64,000 nucleotides of DNA from Lysinibacillus xylanilyticus. GTDB taxonomy: Bacteria > Bacillota > Bacilli > Bacillales_A > Planococcaceae. The translations under genes were made by a program, and so were the position numbers. Numbering within the stretch: position 1 is the stretch's first letter; every line of letters begins with the position of its first letter. The notes under the pieces were generated by a model. That model did not search any database. It saw nothing but the letters and a program-made list of their open reading frames with translations, and was not told the origin of the DNA. The stretch lies in contig NZ_MDDN01000003.1 in assembly GCF_001708185.1 (NCBI RefSeq), forward strand, positions 186,001-250,000, written 5' to 3'. Of the stretch, positions 1 through 8,951 are shown piece after piece.

Positions 1-1
1 C

Positions 2-859
2 TATTGGTTAGCTAATTTAGCAACTGCTATTGGAGGAATTATTGGCGCATTTCTTTTCAAAAATTACTTATTCGAATTATTTATTGGGATATCACTCATC
101 TCTTTATTATCTGTATTAATAACCTTATTTTTTATTACGGAAACCTACACACCCGAACCTTCTTCTAAGACTTCAAATCAAACACAAAAATTTGCATTAA
201 AAGCGATGTTTAAAAACTTTTCTACCGTGTTAAAAGATAAGCTGTTTATGTTGTATATTTTGGGAGCAATTTTTATTTTTTCTTTGGAACAGTCATTAAC
301 TAACTATATTGGGATTCGTCTCGAAAAAGATATACCTCATCAGTCAGCTTCATTGTTTGGAATAGATTTCATACTTGATGGCACAAAGATGCTAGGTTTT
401 CTTCGAACGGAGAATACAATTCTTGTAGTCCTCCTATCCGGTGTCGTATTATTCGTATTTAAAAAGTGGCGTGATCGTTGGACTTTAGTTACAGGGATGT
501 TAATATTTTCGATCTGTTTTAGTGTTTTTGCCTTTACAAATAGCGTGTTGATTCTTTTTATTGCTATGTTTATTGGAACAATTGGTGAACTGATGTATGT
601 TCCTATTAAACAAGCGATGATAGGGGAAATTGCACCACCAAACGCTCGTAGCACCTATATGGCTTTTAATAGTATGACGATCTATGGAGCAATAGTTGTT
701 TCTTCGCTGCTGATCATCGTTGGGGAGTGGATTCCTCCAGTATATATGGGAGGATTGCTTCTTGTACTAGGATTAACGGGTACATTTTTGTTCTACATAA
801 TAACAAAAACACTAGAATCTAAAATAAGTGAGGAAAATGAAAGGAAAATACCTGTTTAG
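2..859 (+). CDS. MFS drug-type exporter, 3' part only
   Basis: The reading frame is open from the first bases of the window to a TAA at 857-859, so the gene begins upstream; an internal Met at 206 is not the start. The visible ~285 residues hold about seven hydrophobic segments, and a cytoplasmic central loop rich in S, T, K and Q (about residues 50-70 of the visible part) separates the two halves as in 12-helix MFS proteins. The latter half carries an EIAPPNARSTYMAFNS stretch typical of MFS transporters. Role inferred: proton-driven export of a small molecule, substrate unknown. It is followed by a small unrelated immunity-type gene. Confidence 0.8.
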   Translation, partial: YWLANLATAIGGIIGAFLFKNYLFELFIGISLISLLSVLITLFFITETYTPEPSSKTSNQTQKFALKAMFKNFSTVLKDKLFMLYILGAIFIFSLEQSLTNYIGIRLEKDIPHQSASLFGIDFILDGTKMLGFLRTENTILVVLLSGVVLFVFKKWRDRWTLVTGMLIFSICFSVFAFTNSVLILFIAMFIGTIGELMYVPIKQAMIGEIAPPNARSTYMAFNSMTIYGAIVVSSLLIIVGEWIPPVYMGGLLLVLGLTGTFLFYIITKTLESKISEENERKIPV

Positions 860-1042
860 AATGAAAGGATATCCTCCTCAGAAAACAAAAAAGTAAATTT
901 TTGTTTTCTAGGGAAAATAATTATGAATGCAATCGAGTAGTTTTCATAGTCAATTGTCTCAGGCTTTAAGTGGGGCGAATTCTAACAGGGAAGCCAGAAT
1001 AATAAATCATACGAAAGTGAGTTGCAAATAATAGTGGAGATA

Positions 1043-1435
1043 ATGAGTAAGGTTCATGTTTGGATGGGAATTAGCAACGTAGATAACGATACTTTTAATG
1101 CGTATTTTAAAATCGATTATAGTGATCCAGACATGGATATTGATGATCCAAAATATAAAATATGTGAATTTTGTAGGGATATTAATGAAAAATTTTATGA
1201 CGAGGATTGGATTGGTGTCTACTGGCAAGATAAATTAACAGACGTGGATGAATTTATTGAGGAACTATCAGTAGAGGGTGAGAAGATGGTTGAAATAAAA
1301 AAGATCTGTATTCACAAAGGAATAGAGAAAGTAAACACAATGTTTTATTATTTTGATCCGGAAATAGAAATTACTGATGTTAACAAGCTTTATAATGGAC
1401 TGCATTATATCGGATTATTCGATACCGACTTTTAG
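1043..1435 (+). CDS. Imm22-like (DUF4284) immunity protein
   Basis: A 130-residue acidic cytosolic protein. The start KVHVWMGISNVDNDTFNAYF, the FCRDIN segment and a WYDEDFIG-like FYDEDWIGVYW stretch resemble the Imm22 family, which neutralises polymorphic toxins of contact-dependent or secreted systems (family knowledge). ATG 1043 with GTGGAG just upstream is preferred over the in-frame TTG at 1022. No toxin gene is next to it, so it looks like an orphan immunity gene. A short reading-frame remnant follows. The family call rests on recognition by eye. Confidence 0.6.
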   Translation: MSKVHVWMGISNVDNDTFNAYFKIDYSDPDMDIDDPKYKICEFCRDINEKFYDEDWIGVYWQDKLTDVDEFIEELSVEGEKMVEIKKICIHKGIEKVNTMFYYFDPEIEITDVNKLYNGLHYIGLFDTDF

Positions 1436-1582
1436 TGCAGTAAGTGTGTTAAAAGAGGAGGAAATTCCTTAGTAATAGGTGGTGTTTCTGCTCAAGAAAA
1501 GGAGCTGTTTCTAAGTTGCTTGGGAATATCCTTCTGCTCAAATGGCAAGAGATACTCGACATTTATAAAAAAGTTTGATTAA
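1436..1582 (+). pseudogene. short reading-frame remnant after Imm22
   Basis: A frame without a plausible start reads through about 48 codons to a TAA. Its C-terminal part (LVIGGVSAQEKELFLSCLG, then GKRYSTFIKKFD) looks like real protein. An AGGAGG lies inside it. It may be the tail of another immunity-type gene; the identity is unknown. Confidence 0.3.
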
Positions 1583-1613
1583 AAATCCTGTGTTGATAAA
1601 TGCAGGATTTTTT
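1581..1613 (+). terminator. rho-independent terminator
   Basis: AAAAATCCTG and CAGGATTTTT pair across a 12-base loop and run into T residues. It closes the Imm22/remnant unit. Confidence 0.75.
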
Positions 1614-1787
1614 CTTGTACCACAAACTTGTGAGTTTTCCTCGCAAAACAGGCGGTTAATAAGTTAATTGAGACCACAATGAATATCTTTTCCTTCGAAA
1701 CGTCTAAAATGTAAGAATTGTAAAAATATTCATAATATCTTATTATAGTACTGTAAATGCTTTCATTGATAAGTGAGGAGGATGACA

Positions 1788-2906
1788 GTGTTAAGAGCAT
1801 TAAGAGTAGGTCTAGTTATTGAGCGAGCGAATCGGAAAAATTTAGTCGCACTATTAGCTGTTGTTATGATCGTTTTTGGCTTTATGTTTTATATAAATGC
1901 ACAAGCCGTTGGTAATCAAATTGTCGAGAAAAAGGGTGATTATTATTCAGCACAAGCTATACTATCAAAGTTTCAAATTAAAGATGCCTCAGAAACAGGT
2001 GACGGAAGCGACTTATATAAAAATTTAGTTAAACAAAAAAGCACTATTGCTTTACAAATAGCATCATTAACGATGGACAAACAATCTATATATTATGAGA
2101 CTTCACTTAAACTTGCAGAATTAAGACAAGAAGCATTCGAATTAGAAGGATATGAAAATGTTGCAGAATTATTACCTTCTAAATTGCAAAATTCGATGGA
2201 CTATCTTTATTTTAAGAGGATGGTTGATGAGGGAAAGGATACAATATCCAATTTATTTCAGTACATGCCGTTTTTATTATTTTTCTTTTTACACGTTGGA
2301 GCAGGCTGGTACATATTTATTAGCTTCCATACAAGTTCTATTTTGCTTGATGATTTTGAGCATTCTAGTATAATTCAGGGCTTTCCTGTCCGATTCGATC
2401 ACTATATTTTATCTAAATGCATCATTGCTTTTTTAACCATAGTTACAAGTATTTTACTCATTTTTATTTGTGCAATTCCATTGTGGATCATAAATGGACT
2501 TGGAAACCCATCAGAGCCTGTTGGGATCTATGTAGGAAATGCCACATTAATATCTACGATTCAATATATTGCAATGAGCGTTGGTTATATGCTATTAATT
2601 TCAATTTTTGTAATGCTATTGTCGATTATTTTAAATGTGTTACTGAAAAATATGTATTTAACATTATTTGTACACTTTATTTTATTCTTTTTACCGATGA
2701 TTTTTCCATCTCTTATTAGTTTATTACCCTATAATCCTTTTAATTTCATGAATTTCAATGATATTTTACTAGGCGTACCAGTAGATTTAGCGAAGCCTGT
2801 AGATATTACTATGAATTTAGGCTTAATCATTATATGTATAAGTATTATTTTAATGTTATTCGTTATTAAAACATTTTTCTCAACAGGAAAAATCAATAGG
2901 GTATAG
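1788..2906 (+). CDS. ABC-2 type transporter permease A
   Basis: First membrane subunit of a three-gene ABC exporter. One N-terminal membrane helix (about residues 20-40) is followed by a ~120-residue extracytoplasmic, helical domain, then a cluster of about five helices (from FMPFLLFFFLHVGAGW to the C-terminus), the plan of YhgE/ABC-2 permeases. GAGGAGG at 1775-1781 fits GTG 1788 (6-base spacing) better than ATG 1782 or GTG 1773. The stop is 12 bases before the next permease. The substrate is unknown; such trios often export peptides, antibiotics or lipids. Confidence 0.75.
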   Translation: MLRALRVGLVIERANRKNLVALLAVVMIVFGFMFYINAQAVGNQIVEKKGDYYSAQAILSKFQIKDASETGDGSDLYKNLVKQKSTIALQIASLTMDKQSIYYETSLKLAELRQEAFELEGYENVAELLPSKLQNSMDYLYFKRMVDEGKDTISNLFQYMPFLLFFFLHVGAGWYIFISFHTSSILLDDFEHSSIIQGFPVRFDHYILSKCIIAFLTIVTSILLIFICAIPLWIINGLGNPSEPVGIYVGNATLISTIQYIAMSVGYMLLISIFVMLLSIILNVLLKNMYLTLFVHFILFFLPMIFPSLISLLPYNPFNFMNFNDILLGVPVDLAKPVDITMNLGLIIICISIILMLFVIKTFFSTGKINRV

Positions 2907-2918
2907 GGGGTATTAAGC

Positions 2919-4130
2919 ATGTGGAGTTATTTTAAATTTGAATTCAAGCAGTTTTTTACGAATAAGAAAAACGTAGCCATCTATTTTTTACTTGCTTTTG
3001 CAACCTTTTTTTATGTATTTAAAATAGCGCCAACTTACAATCCGATAGAAAGAGTTGACTATGATGAAATTGAGGCGCGCTATTTAACACGTCAGGAATT
3101 TTTAGATCATATGGAAGGACAAGATTTAAATAATGTACATCCTTCCGTTATTTATGCTATTGAAATATTTAAGGAAATTAACCCTATAGATAAAGGAAGA
3201 TTAGATGCATTAGATGAGGGCAATTTTAAAAAATATGCAGATTTAACTAGCGATTGGTACTACTTTACGAATTCGATTACATATAGAAATGAGGTATTTT
3301 CATATAACTCAAAGTATTTTATAAAAAATAACAAGTATGCAGAAGATGATGCCTTTTACGCCTATTTAGAGCAGGCTGTCCGTTATGATGCTTATTCGAA
3401 AGCAGATTATGAGTTATCATTGGAAATTTTTGAACAACGTACAGCGCTTCAAACGTTCGAACGCCTATTAAAGGGTGTACTTCCTATTATTTTAATTGTC
3501 TGTGTCCTTCTTTTATCAATTGATATTGTTAAAAAAGATCAACGTCATCCATCTATTTTAAAGGGATTTCCGATTAGTGATTGGAAAAAGCTACTTGTGA
3601 AAATGTTCGTTGCACTACTAGGTAGCATGGTATTATTTGTACCGCTTATAGTTGGCGTCTTTATCATAGGCTTACAATCCGGTTTTGGGAATTTCAATTT
3701 ACCATCTCCTGTGTATGCAGCTCATCTTGATTGGCGTGTGGACGGTAAATTTGAAATGATGACATTAGGTACGTTTTTAGGACAATCTTTCATTTTGCTT
3801 TTTACCTGGTTTATCGTCATGATCAACGTTGTGCTATTATGCAGTATTATCTTCCGCAACGAGATGGTAAATTTCGCTGTTGGCTTGCTCCTTATTTTCG
3901 GCGAGAATTTTTATTCCAGCCGTTACGTCGGCTATTTTTGGGACGTTCAAAACTATCCGACATCTTACATTCAAGTCGGACAAATTATTTCAAAAAGGCG
4001 AAATTTTTATTATATGAACGATCAGTTAGATTTTACTTTAGGATTACAGCTGTTACTTGGACTTGCAGGGGTGATCATTTTTTTAATGATACTGATTGCA
4101 TTGAATAGGCGATATAAGCTAATTAAATAG
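2919..4130 (+). CDS. ABC-2 type transporter permease B
   Basis: 403-residue second permease with the same plan as its neighbour: one helix near residues 18-35, a ~150-residue tyrosine- and acid-rich external domain, then helices from about residue 185 onward. The two permeases share little obvious sequence, suggesting a heterodimer. AGGGGG lies about 8 bases before ATG. The ATPase follows 11 bases after the stop, so the three genes form one operon. Confidence 0.75.
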   Translation: MWSYFKFEFKQFFTNKKNVAIYFLLAFATFFYVFKIAPTYNPIERVDYDEIEARYLTRQEFLDHMEGQDLNNVHPSVIYAIEIFKEINPIDKGRLDALDEGNFKKYADLTSDWYYFTNSITYRNEVFSYNSKYFIKNNKYAEDDAFYAYLEQAVRYDAYSKADYELSLEIFEQRTALQTFERLLKGVLPIILIVCVLLLSIDIVKKDQRHPSILKGFPISDWKKLLVKMFVALLGSMVLFVPLIVGVFIIGLQSGFGNFNLPSPVYAAHLDWRVDGKFEMMTLGTFLGQSFILLFTWFIVMINVVLLCSIIFRNEMVNFAVGLLLIFGENFYSSRYVGYFWDVQNYPTSYIQVGQIISKRRNFYYMNDQLDFTLGLQLLLGLAGVIIFLMILIALNRRYKLIK

Positions 4131-4141
4131 GAGGCGTAAAG

Positions 4142-5101
4142 ATGCTTGAAGTTCAAAATATAACCGTGCAATTTGGGGGAAATAAAGTGTTAAATGATAT
4201 TTCAATGACATTTGAGCAAGGAGAAATGATCGGGCTTGTTGCACCAAATGGAACGGGAAAATCCACATTTATGAATGTATTAATGAATTATGTGAAACCT
4301 ATGAAAGGAAAGGTAGTTTTCAAAGATGGTCTAAGCTACTCGAATAAATCAAATGAAGTGAAAATTCATCAATTCGTGTCGATGATGCCAGATCAAAGTG
4401 ACTTGTATAATCACTTAAGTGGGCGCGAGCATTTAAAAATGTTTGCAACCATGTGGCAATCCGATATAAAACTGATTGATGAAACAATCGAAGCATTAAA
4501 TATGGGGCATTATGTGAATAAAAAAACCGGCACGTATTCCCTTGGTATGCGCCAACGTTTATGCTTTGCAATGCAAATCGTCTCAAATACGGAAATTATG
4601 ATGATGGACGAAGTAATGAACGGACTTGATCCAAATAATGTAGAAATAATTTCGAAAATATTAGTAAAGAAAAAGGAGGAAGGTAAGATTATTATTATTG
4701 CCTCCCATTTACTTGATAATTTAGAGAAATATGCAGACCGAATTTACTTATTTAATAATGGAAAGCTAGTTAATACCAATCAAGTAATAGAAGGATTTAG
4801 TCAATCGCATATTAAAACTATTCGAGTAAAAAACATGGAAGGTAATACTATAAAACAACTTCTCGAGCTATTTCCAAATCTAGAACTTCAAACACTTACA
4901 AATGGAATGACACTAATTCATTTACCAAGTTCTGAAGCAAGTTTATTAAGTTCGCTTACATCTTTTTTAGTTGAGAGAAATGTGGTGGATTTTGCATTTG
5001 GGAAAGTTACATTAAATGATTTGTATTCGATGTATTATCATGAAGATAGCATTGGAGACAGCCAGTTAAAAAAGAACAACCACTTTAATTATGAGGACTA
5101 A
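4142..5101 (+). CDS. ABC transporter ATP-binding protein
   Basis: 319 residues. Walker A is APNGTGKST (34-42), with Ala-Pro where Gly-Pro is usual. The ABC signature reads YSLGMRQRL, Walker B IMMMDEVMNGLD (near 155), and the switch His lies in IASHLLD. The ~90 residues after the nucleotide-binding domain match the C-terminal extension of Nod/CcmA-type exporters. It powers the two preceding permeases. RBS AGGAGG is 6 bases before ATG. A strong terminator follows. Confidence 0.9.
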   Translation: MLEVQNITVQFGGNKVLNDISMTFEQGEMIGLVAPNGTGKSTFMNVLMNYVKPMKGKVVFKDGLSYSNKSNEVKIHQFVSMMPDQSDLYNHLSGREHLKMFATMWQSDIKLIDETIEALNMGHYVNKKTGTYSLGMRQRLCFAMQIVSNTEIMMMDEVMNGLDPNNVEIISKILVKKKEEGKIIIIASHLLDNLEKYADRIYLFNNGKLVNTNQVIEGFSQSHIKTIRVKNMEGNTIKQLLELFPNLELQTLTNGMTLIHLPSSEASLLSSLTSFLVERNVVDFAFGKVTLNDLYSMYYHEDSIGDSQLKKNNHFNYED

Positions 5102-5128
5102 AAATCAGCTTAATATAGGGATTTAAAA

Positions 5129-5190
5129 AAAGAAAGTCCTAACTTTTACGCCCTTGTATTTGGACAATAAAATTAGGCCTTTCTTTACTT
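5129..5190 (+). terminator. long hairpin terminator of ABC operon
   Basis: AAAGAAAGTCCTAA (5129-5142) pairs with TTAGGCCTTTCTTT (5173-5186) with one mismatch; the T-rich 3' arm is typical of an intrinsic terminator. Confidence 0.7.
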
Positions 5191-5263
5191 CGAGACATTA
5201 AAGTAGGGATATTTGAAATTGAAATCTGTAGATTCTTGTCCATATACATTAAGATGGTTCAAG

Positions 5264-5326
5264 CAAAACTACAAGGATTAGGTTTTAAAATTCTCGCTCT
5301 TTTTATTGCGTACATTCCAGTTTAAG
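5264..5326. repeat. dispersed repeat, copy 1
   Basis: About 60 bases starting CAAAACTACAAGGATT and ending ACATTCCAGTTTAAG recur in diverged form at 15753-15813. The bases just upstream (AGATTCTTGTCCATATACAT) recur at about 25015-25035. Probably the remains of a small mobile or decayed sequence. The rest of 5191-5525 holds nothing I can identify. Confidence 0.5.
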
Positions 5327-5525
5327 CTTTAATTATTCAAACTTGCTTTTCTCTGTTAGTGAAGCTGGTGCTAAAGCGAATGCATCTGTTTAAGTTTGGC
5401 TGAAACGGCAAAAGTAAACGGGATCAATAGCGAAACTTTGGAAATATTTACATATAACCTATAATTATCTACAGAAACAAATTTCTGGTAAGGGCTTGTT
5501 TATAATAATTATTCGAGGTAACTAA

Positions 5526-5902
5526 ATGAAAAGAAAATACAATCTCCTGTTTTCACCCTTGATAGTGGCGTTAGTTACTACATTCATTATTCAATTCATT
5601 GAAGAGAAGCCAGAATCGGAATTAATCGGATTCACAATGTTTGAAAATCTCATGTATCTGCATTCATTTTTTTAGGTCTCTATTTATTTACAATAATCGT
5701 TGCAGCACCTATTGATCTTTATTTAATGAATAGGTTAAAAAACAAAATACTATACTTTATCCTATTCAATAGCATCGGTTTAGTGTTGATCGTGTGTCTT
5801 AACGTGTGGGTATTGAAAAATAACGATCTAAAATCTTTGTTTTTAATTTTCCCATTATTTGCTATACTTTCATTATCAGTTGAAGTCTATTTCAAAAAAT
5901 GA
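5526..5902 (+). pseudogene. frameshifted small membrane protein (UPF0715-like)
   Basis: ATG 5526 starts a frame (MKRKYNLLFSPLIVALVTTF) that stops after 49 codons. Another frame then continues as VSAFIFLGLYLFTIIVAAP and two more hydrophobic stretches to a TGA at 5900-5902. The whole length is one base short of 126 codons, and restoring one A in the GAAAAT run near 5641-5646 joins the two frames. The intact product would be a ~125-residue four-helix protein resembling Bacillus YoaG/YopD-type UPF0715 proteins. A real mutation or a sequencing error are both possible. Confidence 0.6.
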
Positions 5903-6154
5903 TGTTGTGCTTTGAATTTATCATAAATCACAACATGAATATACTTTGTTGTGATGTTTGCAGTTTCATACTTTTCATCTCGTAAAACAATGGTTAATCA
6001 TACTAGTATTTTATTAAACAAAAAGAAGGATTTTTAGAATTTGAGTAGAATATTTTATAGTATCCCAGGAAATGTTTGGAGGTAGCAATGATGTTACTTT
6101 ATAATTGATCGATCATCTCCCTAAAAAATTATTAAATAATTTAGGAGTTGATAT

Positions 6155-6571
6155 ATGATGATTTATAAAAAATCTATAGATGGAATTTCTTCTGATATGT
6201 TGAATGGCTTTTTTGTTGATTGGCCAAATCCGCCAAATCCACAAACTCATTTAAAGTTGTTAAAAAACAGTAGTAAAGTGGTTATTGCTATAGATGATCA
6301 CACTAATCAAGTAGTAGGATTTATAACAGCAATTAGCGATGGCGTTCTATCTGCCTACATTCCGTTCCTTGAAGTGTTGCCAGCGTATAAAAAGAAAGGT
6401 ATTGGCAAGGAATTAGTAAAACAAATATTAAAAGAACTTGATGATATATATATGATTGATTTGTGTTGTGATGATGACTTAATTCCTTATTACGAGAATT
6501 TTGGCATGATAAAATCAAACGGAATGCTCGTAAGAAATTACGAAATGCAGTCGGGAATTTCAAATAAGTAG
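6155..6571 (+). CDS. GNAT-family N-acetyltransferase
   Basis: 138 residues with the acetyl-CoA site of GNAT enzymes: the LEVLPAYKKKGIGKELVKQI stretch is motif A (Q/RxxGxG/A), and PYYENFGM is the C-terminal motif B. It should transfer an acetyl group from acetyl-CoA to an amine; the acceptor is unknown. AGGAG at 6142 fits ATG 6155. Single gene with its own terminator. Confidence 0.85.
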   Translation: MMIYKKSIDGISSDMLNGFFVDWPNPPNPQTHLKLLKNSSKVVIAIDDHTNQVVGFITAISDGVLSAYIPFLEVLPAYKKKGIGKELVKQILKELDDIYMIDLCCDDDLIPYYENFGMIKSNGMLVRNYEMQSGISNK

Positions 6572-6612
6572 CGATCAGCAATAGCTCATTTAGCAACGAA
6601 AGAATAACGATT

Positions 6613-6645
6613 TAGACACCAAGGATTCTGCTTTGGTGTCTTTGT
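6613..6645 (+). terminator. terminator after GNAT gene
   Basis: GACACCAA (6615-6622) pairs with TTGGTGTC (6633-6640), followed by TTTGTCATTTT. Confidence 0.75.
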
Positions 6646-6717
6646 CATTTTATGATTTACATATAATTATCCACAATCTTGCTTTACAGAAATAAAATAT
6701 TATTTGATAATAATTGC

Positions 6718-6750
6718 TTAACATAGATTTAACACAAACCTTTTTATAAT
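6718..6750 (+). promoter_or_regulatory. PhoP-like direct-repeat operator and -10 of two-component operon
   Basis: TTAACATAGATTTAACA places two TTAACA hexamers 11 bp apart (6718 and 6729), with a perfect TATAAT at 6745-6750. Tandem TTAACA with 11-bp period is the known layout of Bacillus PhoP-type OmpR-family boxes that replace the -35. The same element precedes the gene at 8952, which suggests autoregulation by the regulator encoded here. Confidence 0.6.
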
Positions 6751-6772
6751 AAGAAAATGAGGTGATGACGAT

Positions 6773-7456
6773 ATGAGAATTCTAGTTGTTGAAGATGAGA
6801 TAGATTTACAGGAAGCTATCTCAGAGGGACTTAGAATTGAAGGGTATGCAGTTGATACATGTAGTAATGGAGAAGATGCTTATGAACTGGCGTACGTTGA
6901 AAACTATGACTTAATAATACTTGACTTAAATCTTCCGAAAATGGACGGATTAAAGGTTTTAGAAAAGATACGAGAAGAAAATAACGAATTAAAAGTCTTA
7001 ATCCTTAGTGCAAGAAGTAGCGTAAACGACAAAGTTAAAGGCTTAGATATTGGTGCGAATGATTATTTAACTAAGCCATTTGAATTTGCAGAATTGGAAG
7101 CAAGAATAAGAAATTTATTAAGGCGAAAATTTGTGCAGGAAAATAGCCTTTTATCTTGCGGTAACATAAATGTTGATTTATCTAAACGCACCGCATTTGT
7201 GGATGAAAAAGAGCTGATACTCACAAAAAAAGAATTCGCATTGCTTGAATACTTTCTGCTAAATCAAGAAAAAGTAGTCAGTCAAGAAGAGTTGATTGAA
7301 CACGTTTGGGATGGAAATGCCGATAGCTTTAGTGGTGCTATTCGCGTTCATATCGCTACATTACGAAAAAAAATGAAAGTTCTTTTAGATTATGATCCAA
7401 TACGTACAAAGATTGGTGAAGGGTATTTTATAACTAAAAATGATGGTGACGCTTGA
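6773..7456 (+). CDS. OmpR-family response regulator
   Basis: 227 residues. The receiver domain has acidic residues E7/D8/E9, the phosphoacceptor D51 in LIILDLNLPKMDG, and the K of LTKPFEFAEL. The C-terminal winged helix (about 125-225) contains the EFALLEYFLLNQEKVVSQEELIEHVW-type OmpR pattern. It is co-transcribed with the kinase, which starts within its stop codon. Two TTAACA repeats in its promoter suggest self-control. Closest in plan to CssR/PhoP/ResD-type regulators; the signal is unknown. Confidence 0.92.
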   Translation: MRILVVEDEIDLQEAISEGLRIEGYAVDTCSNGEDAYELAYVENYDLIILDLNLPKMDGLKVLEKIREENNELKVLILSARSSVNDKVKGLDIGANDYLTKPFEFAELEARIRNLLRRKFVQENSLLSCGNINVDLSKRTAFVDEKELILTKKEFALLEYFLLNQEKVVSQEELIEHVWDGNADSFSGAIRVHIATLRKKMKVLLDYDPIRTKIGEGYFITKNDGDA

Positions 7457-8604
7457 TGTTCAAAAAAATGCCAATTCGGCTGCGATTTACTGTAATGATG
7501 ATCATTTTATTAACGATTTGTTGTATAGGACTTACATTAATACTGAATTTTTCTGCTGGTATAATGGCTACAAGAATTGATGCAGCCACTTTACTACCTG
7601 CACAAGTGGTTGGTGAAGATAACAATAATATGGACAGTCTCCAAACGCCACCAGATGTCATGATGCTTACACCATCTGAAGAATCACAACAAGCAAGAAC
7701 GGACTTTAAGATGAATAGTATTGTTTATCTGCTTATAGTTATAGTCGGTGGTGGCGTATTGACATACTATATATCGGGCAAAGTGTTAAAACCACTTGAT
7801 ATACTAAATAGTCAAATTAAAAATAGGACTGTACATAATTTATCGGAAACGATGGACATTCCTTCAACCAATGATGAAATAGCTGAACTAACACAGTCCT
7901 TTAATGAAATGACGAATAAGCTAAACGATACTTTTATGATGCAAAGTCGCTTTTCTGCAAATGCAGCTCATGAACTTCGAACGCCACTTGCGGTTTTAAA
8001 AACAAAGGTGGATGTATTTAAAAAGAAACATACACATTCTGCAGAAGAATATAATGCGCTGATTTATGTTTTTGAAAAGCAAATACAGCGACTTTCTGAG
8101 CTTGTTAGTAGCCTTTTGAATATGACAAATATGAATGATGAACTTGCGAATGAAACGATTTGCTTGAAGGATGTTTTAGAAGATATTGTTTCTGAGCTTT
8201 CTCATATTGCTGAAGAAAAAGATGTTACATTATATTTGGATTGCGATGAAAGCGTTGTTTACGGTAATACCGACTTACTATATCAAGCGCTTTATAATAT
8301 TGTTGAAAATGGTATTAAATACAATATTGACGGTGGTATGGTAATCATTACTGTTAAAACGGATAAAAAGCAGGTAGTCGTTGAAATTAAAGATACGGGA
8401 ATCGGGATCCCTGATGAGGAAAAAAAGAATATATTTGAGCCGTTTTATAGAGTGGATAAATCACGTTCTCGTGAAATGGGCGGTTCAGGATTAGGACTTT
8501 CTATTGTGCATAGTATTATACAAAAGCATAACGGAAACATCTTAATTACGGATCATGAAAACGGCGGTACTTGTTTCGAAATTACGCTTGGCAAAATAAA
8601 ATAA
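7456..8604 (+). CDS. sensor histidine kinase
   Basis: ATG 7456 overlaps the regulator stop by one base (GGTGAC upstream), preferred over TTG 7453; 382 residues. It has an N-terminal helix (about 10-30), a ~55-residue external sensor loop, a second helix (about 87-107) and HAMP. The dimerisation domain has phospho-His near 172 in AHELRTPLAV, and the ATP domain has N-box NIVENGIKYN, G1 DTGIGIP and G2 GGSGLGLS. The small external domain suggests sensing of an envelope or peptide signal. It pairs with the preceding regulator. Confidence 0.93.
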   Translation: MFKKMPIRLRFTVMMIILLTICCIGLTLILNFSAGIMATRIDAATLLPAQVVGEDNNNMDSLQTPPDVMMLTPSEESQQARTDFKMNSIVYLLIVIVGGGVLTYYISGKVLKPLDILNSQIKNRTVHNLSETMDIPSTNDEIAELTQSFNEMTNKLNDTFMMQSRFSANAAHELRTPLAVLKTKVDVFKKKHTHSAEEYNALIYVFEKQIQRLSELVSSLLNMTNMNDELANETICLKDVLEDIVSELSHIAEEKDVTLYLDCDESVVYGNTDLLYQALYNIVENGIKYNIDGGMVIITVKTDKKQVVVEIKDTGIGIPDEEKKNIFEPFYRVDKSRSREMGGSGLGLSIVHSIIQKHNGNILITDHENGGTCFEITLGKIK

Positions 8605-8611
8605 GAAAAAG

Positions 8612-8659
8612 AAAAGGCTTTGAATGGCAGCTAAAACTGTTTATTTAAAGCCTTTTTTT
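8612..8659 (+). terminator. terminator of two-component operon
   Basis: AAAAGGCTTTGAAT pairs with ATTTAAAGCCTTTTT (one mismatch), followed by a T-run. Confidence 0.8.
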
Positions 8660-8683
8660 GTGAATTTATAAAAACTATTCCTC

Positions 8684-8714
8684 TTAACATGGATTTAACA
8701 TGAATTATTATAAA
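8684..8714 (+). promoter_or_regulatory. second copy of the PhoP-like operator
   Basis: TTAACATGGATTTAACA matches the site at 6718 at 16 of 17 positions, again with TTAACA repeats 11 bp apart (8684, 8695). TATAAA at 8709 can serve as -10. It drives a transcript with a ~230-base leader toward the repeat protein at 8952. The leader itself shows no recognisable gene. Confidence 0.6.
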
Positions 8715-8951
8715 CTGGTGATATCAAGTAGAAAGGTTGCAAGCTATGCCGATGAAGTCTGTGGTACAAACGATGGCAGACTTTCTCTTGTGAAGAAAAT
8801 AGATGACTAAATCAGATAGGGGGATAGTAAAAATTACAGGTGAACCAACTCTAAGGTTACAATGAACATTTTAAGAGTAATTTCGAAAATCAGAACGGTT
8901 AACATAGTTACACATCTTGGGTAGTAACTAAAAACATTCTAGGAGGAATTT

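Noticed and set aside
1746..1755. TAGTACTGTA half-site before the ABC operon, identical to half of the TetR operators at 37 kb
   Set aside because: Only one half-site is present, without the dyad partner; likely chance in AT-rich DNA.
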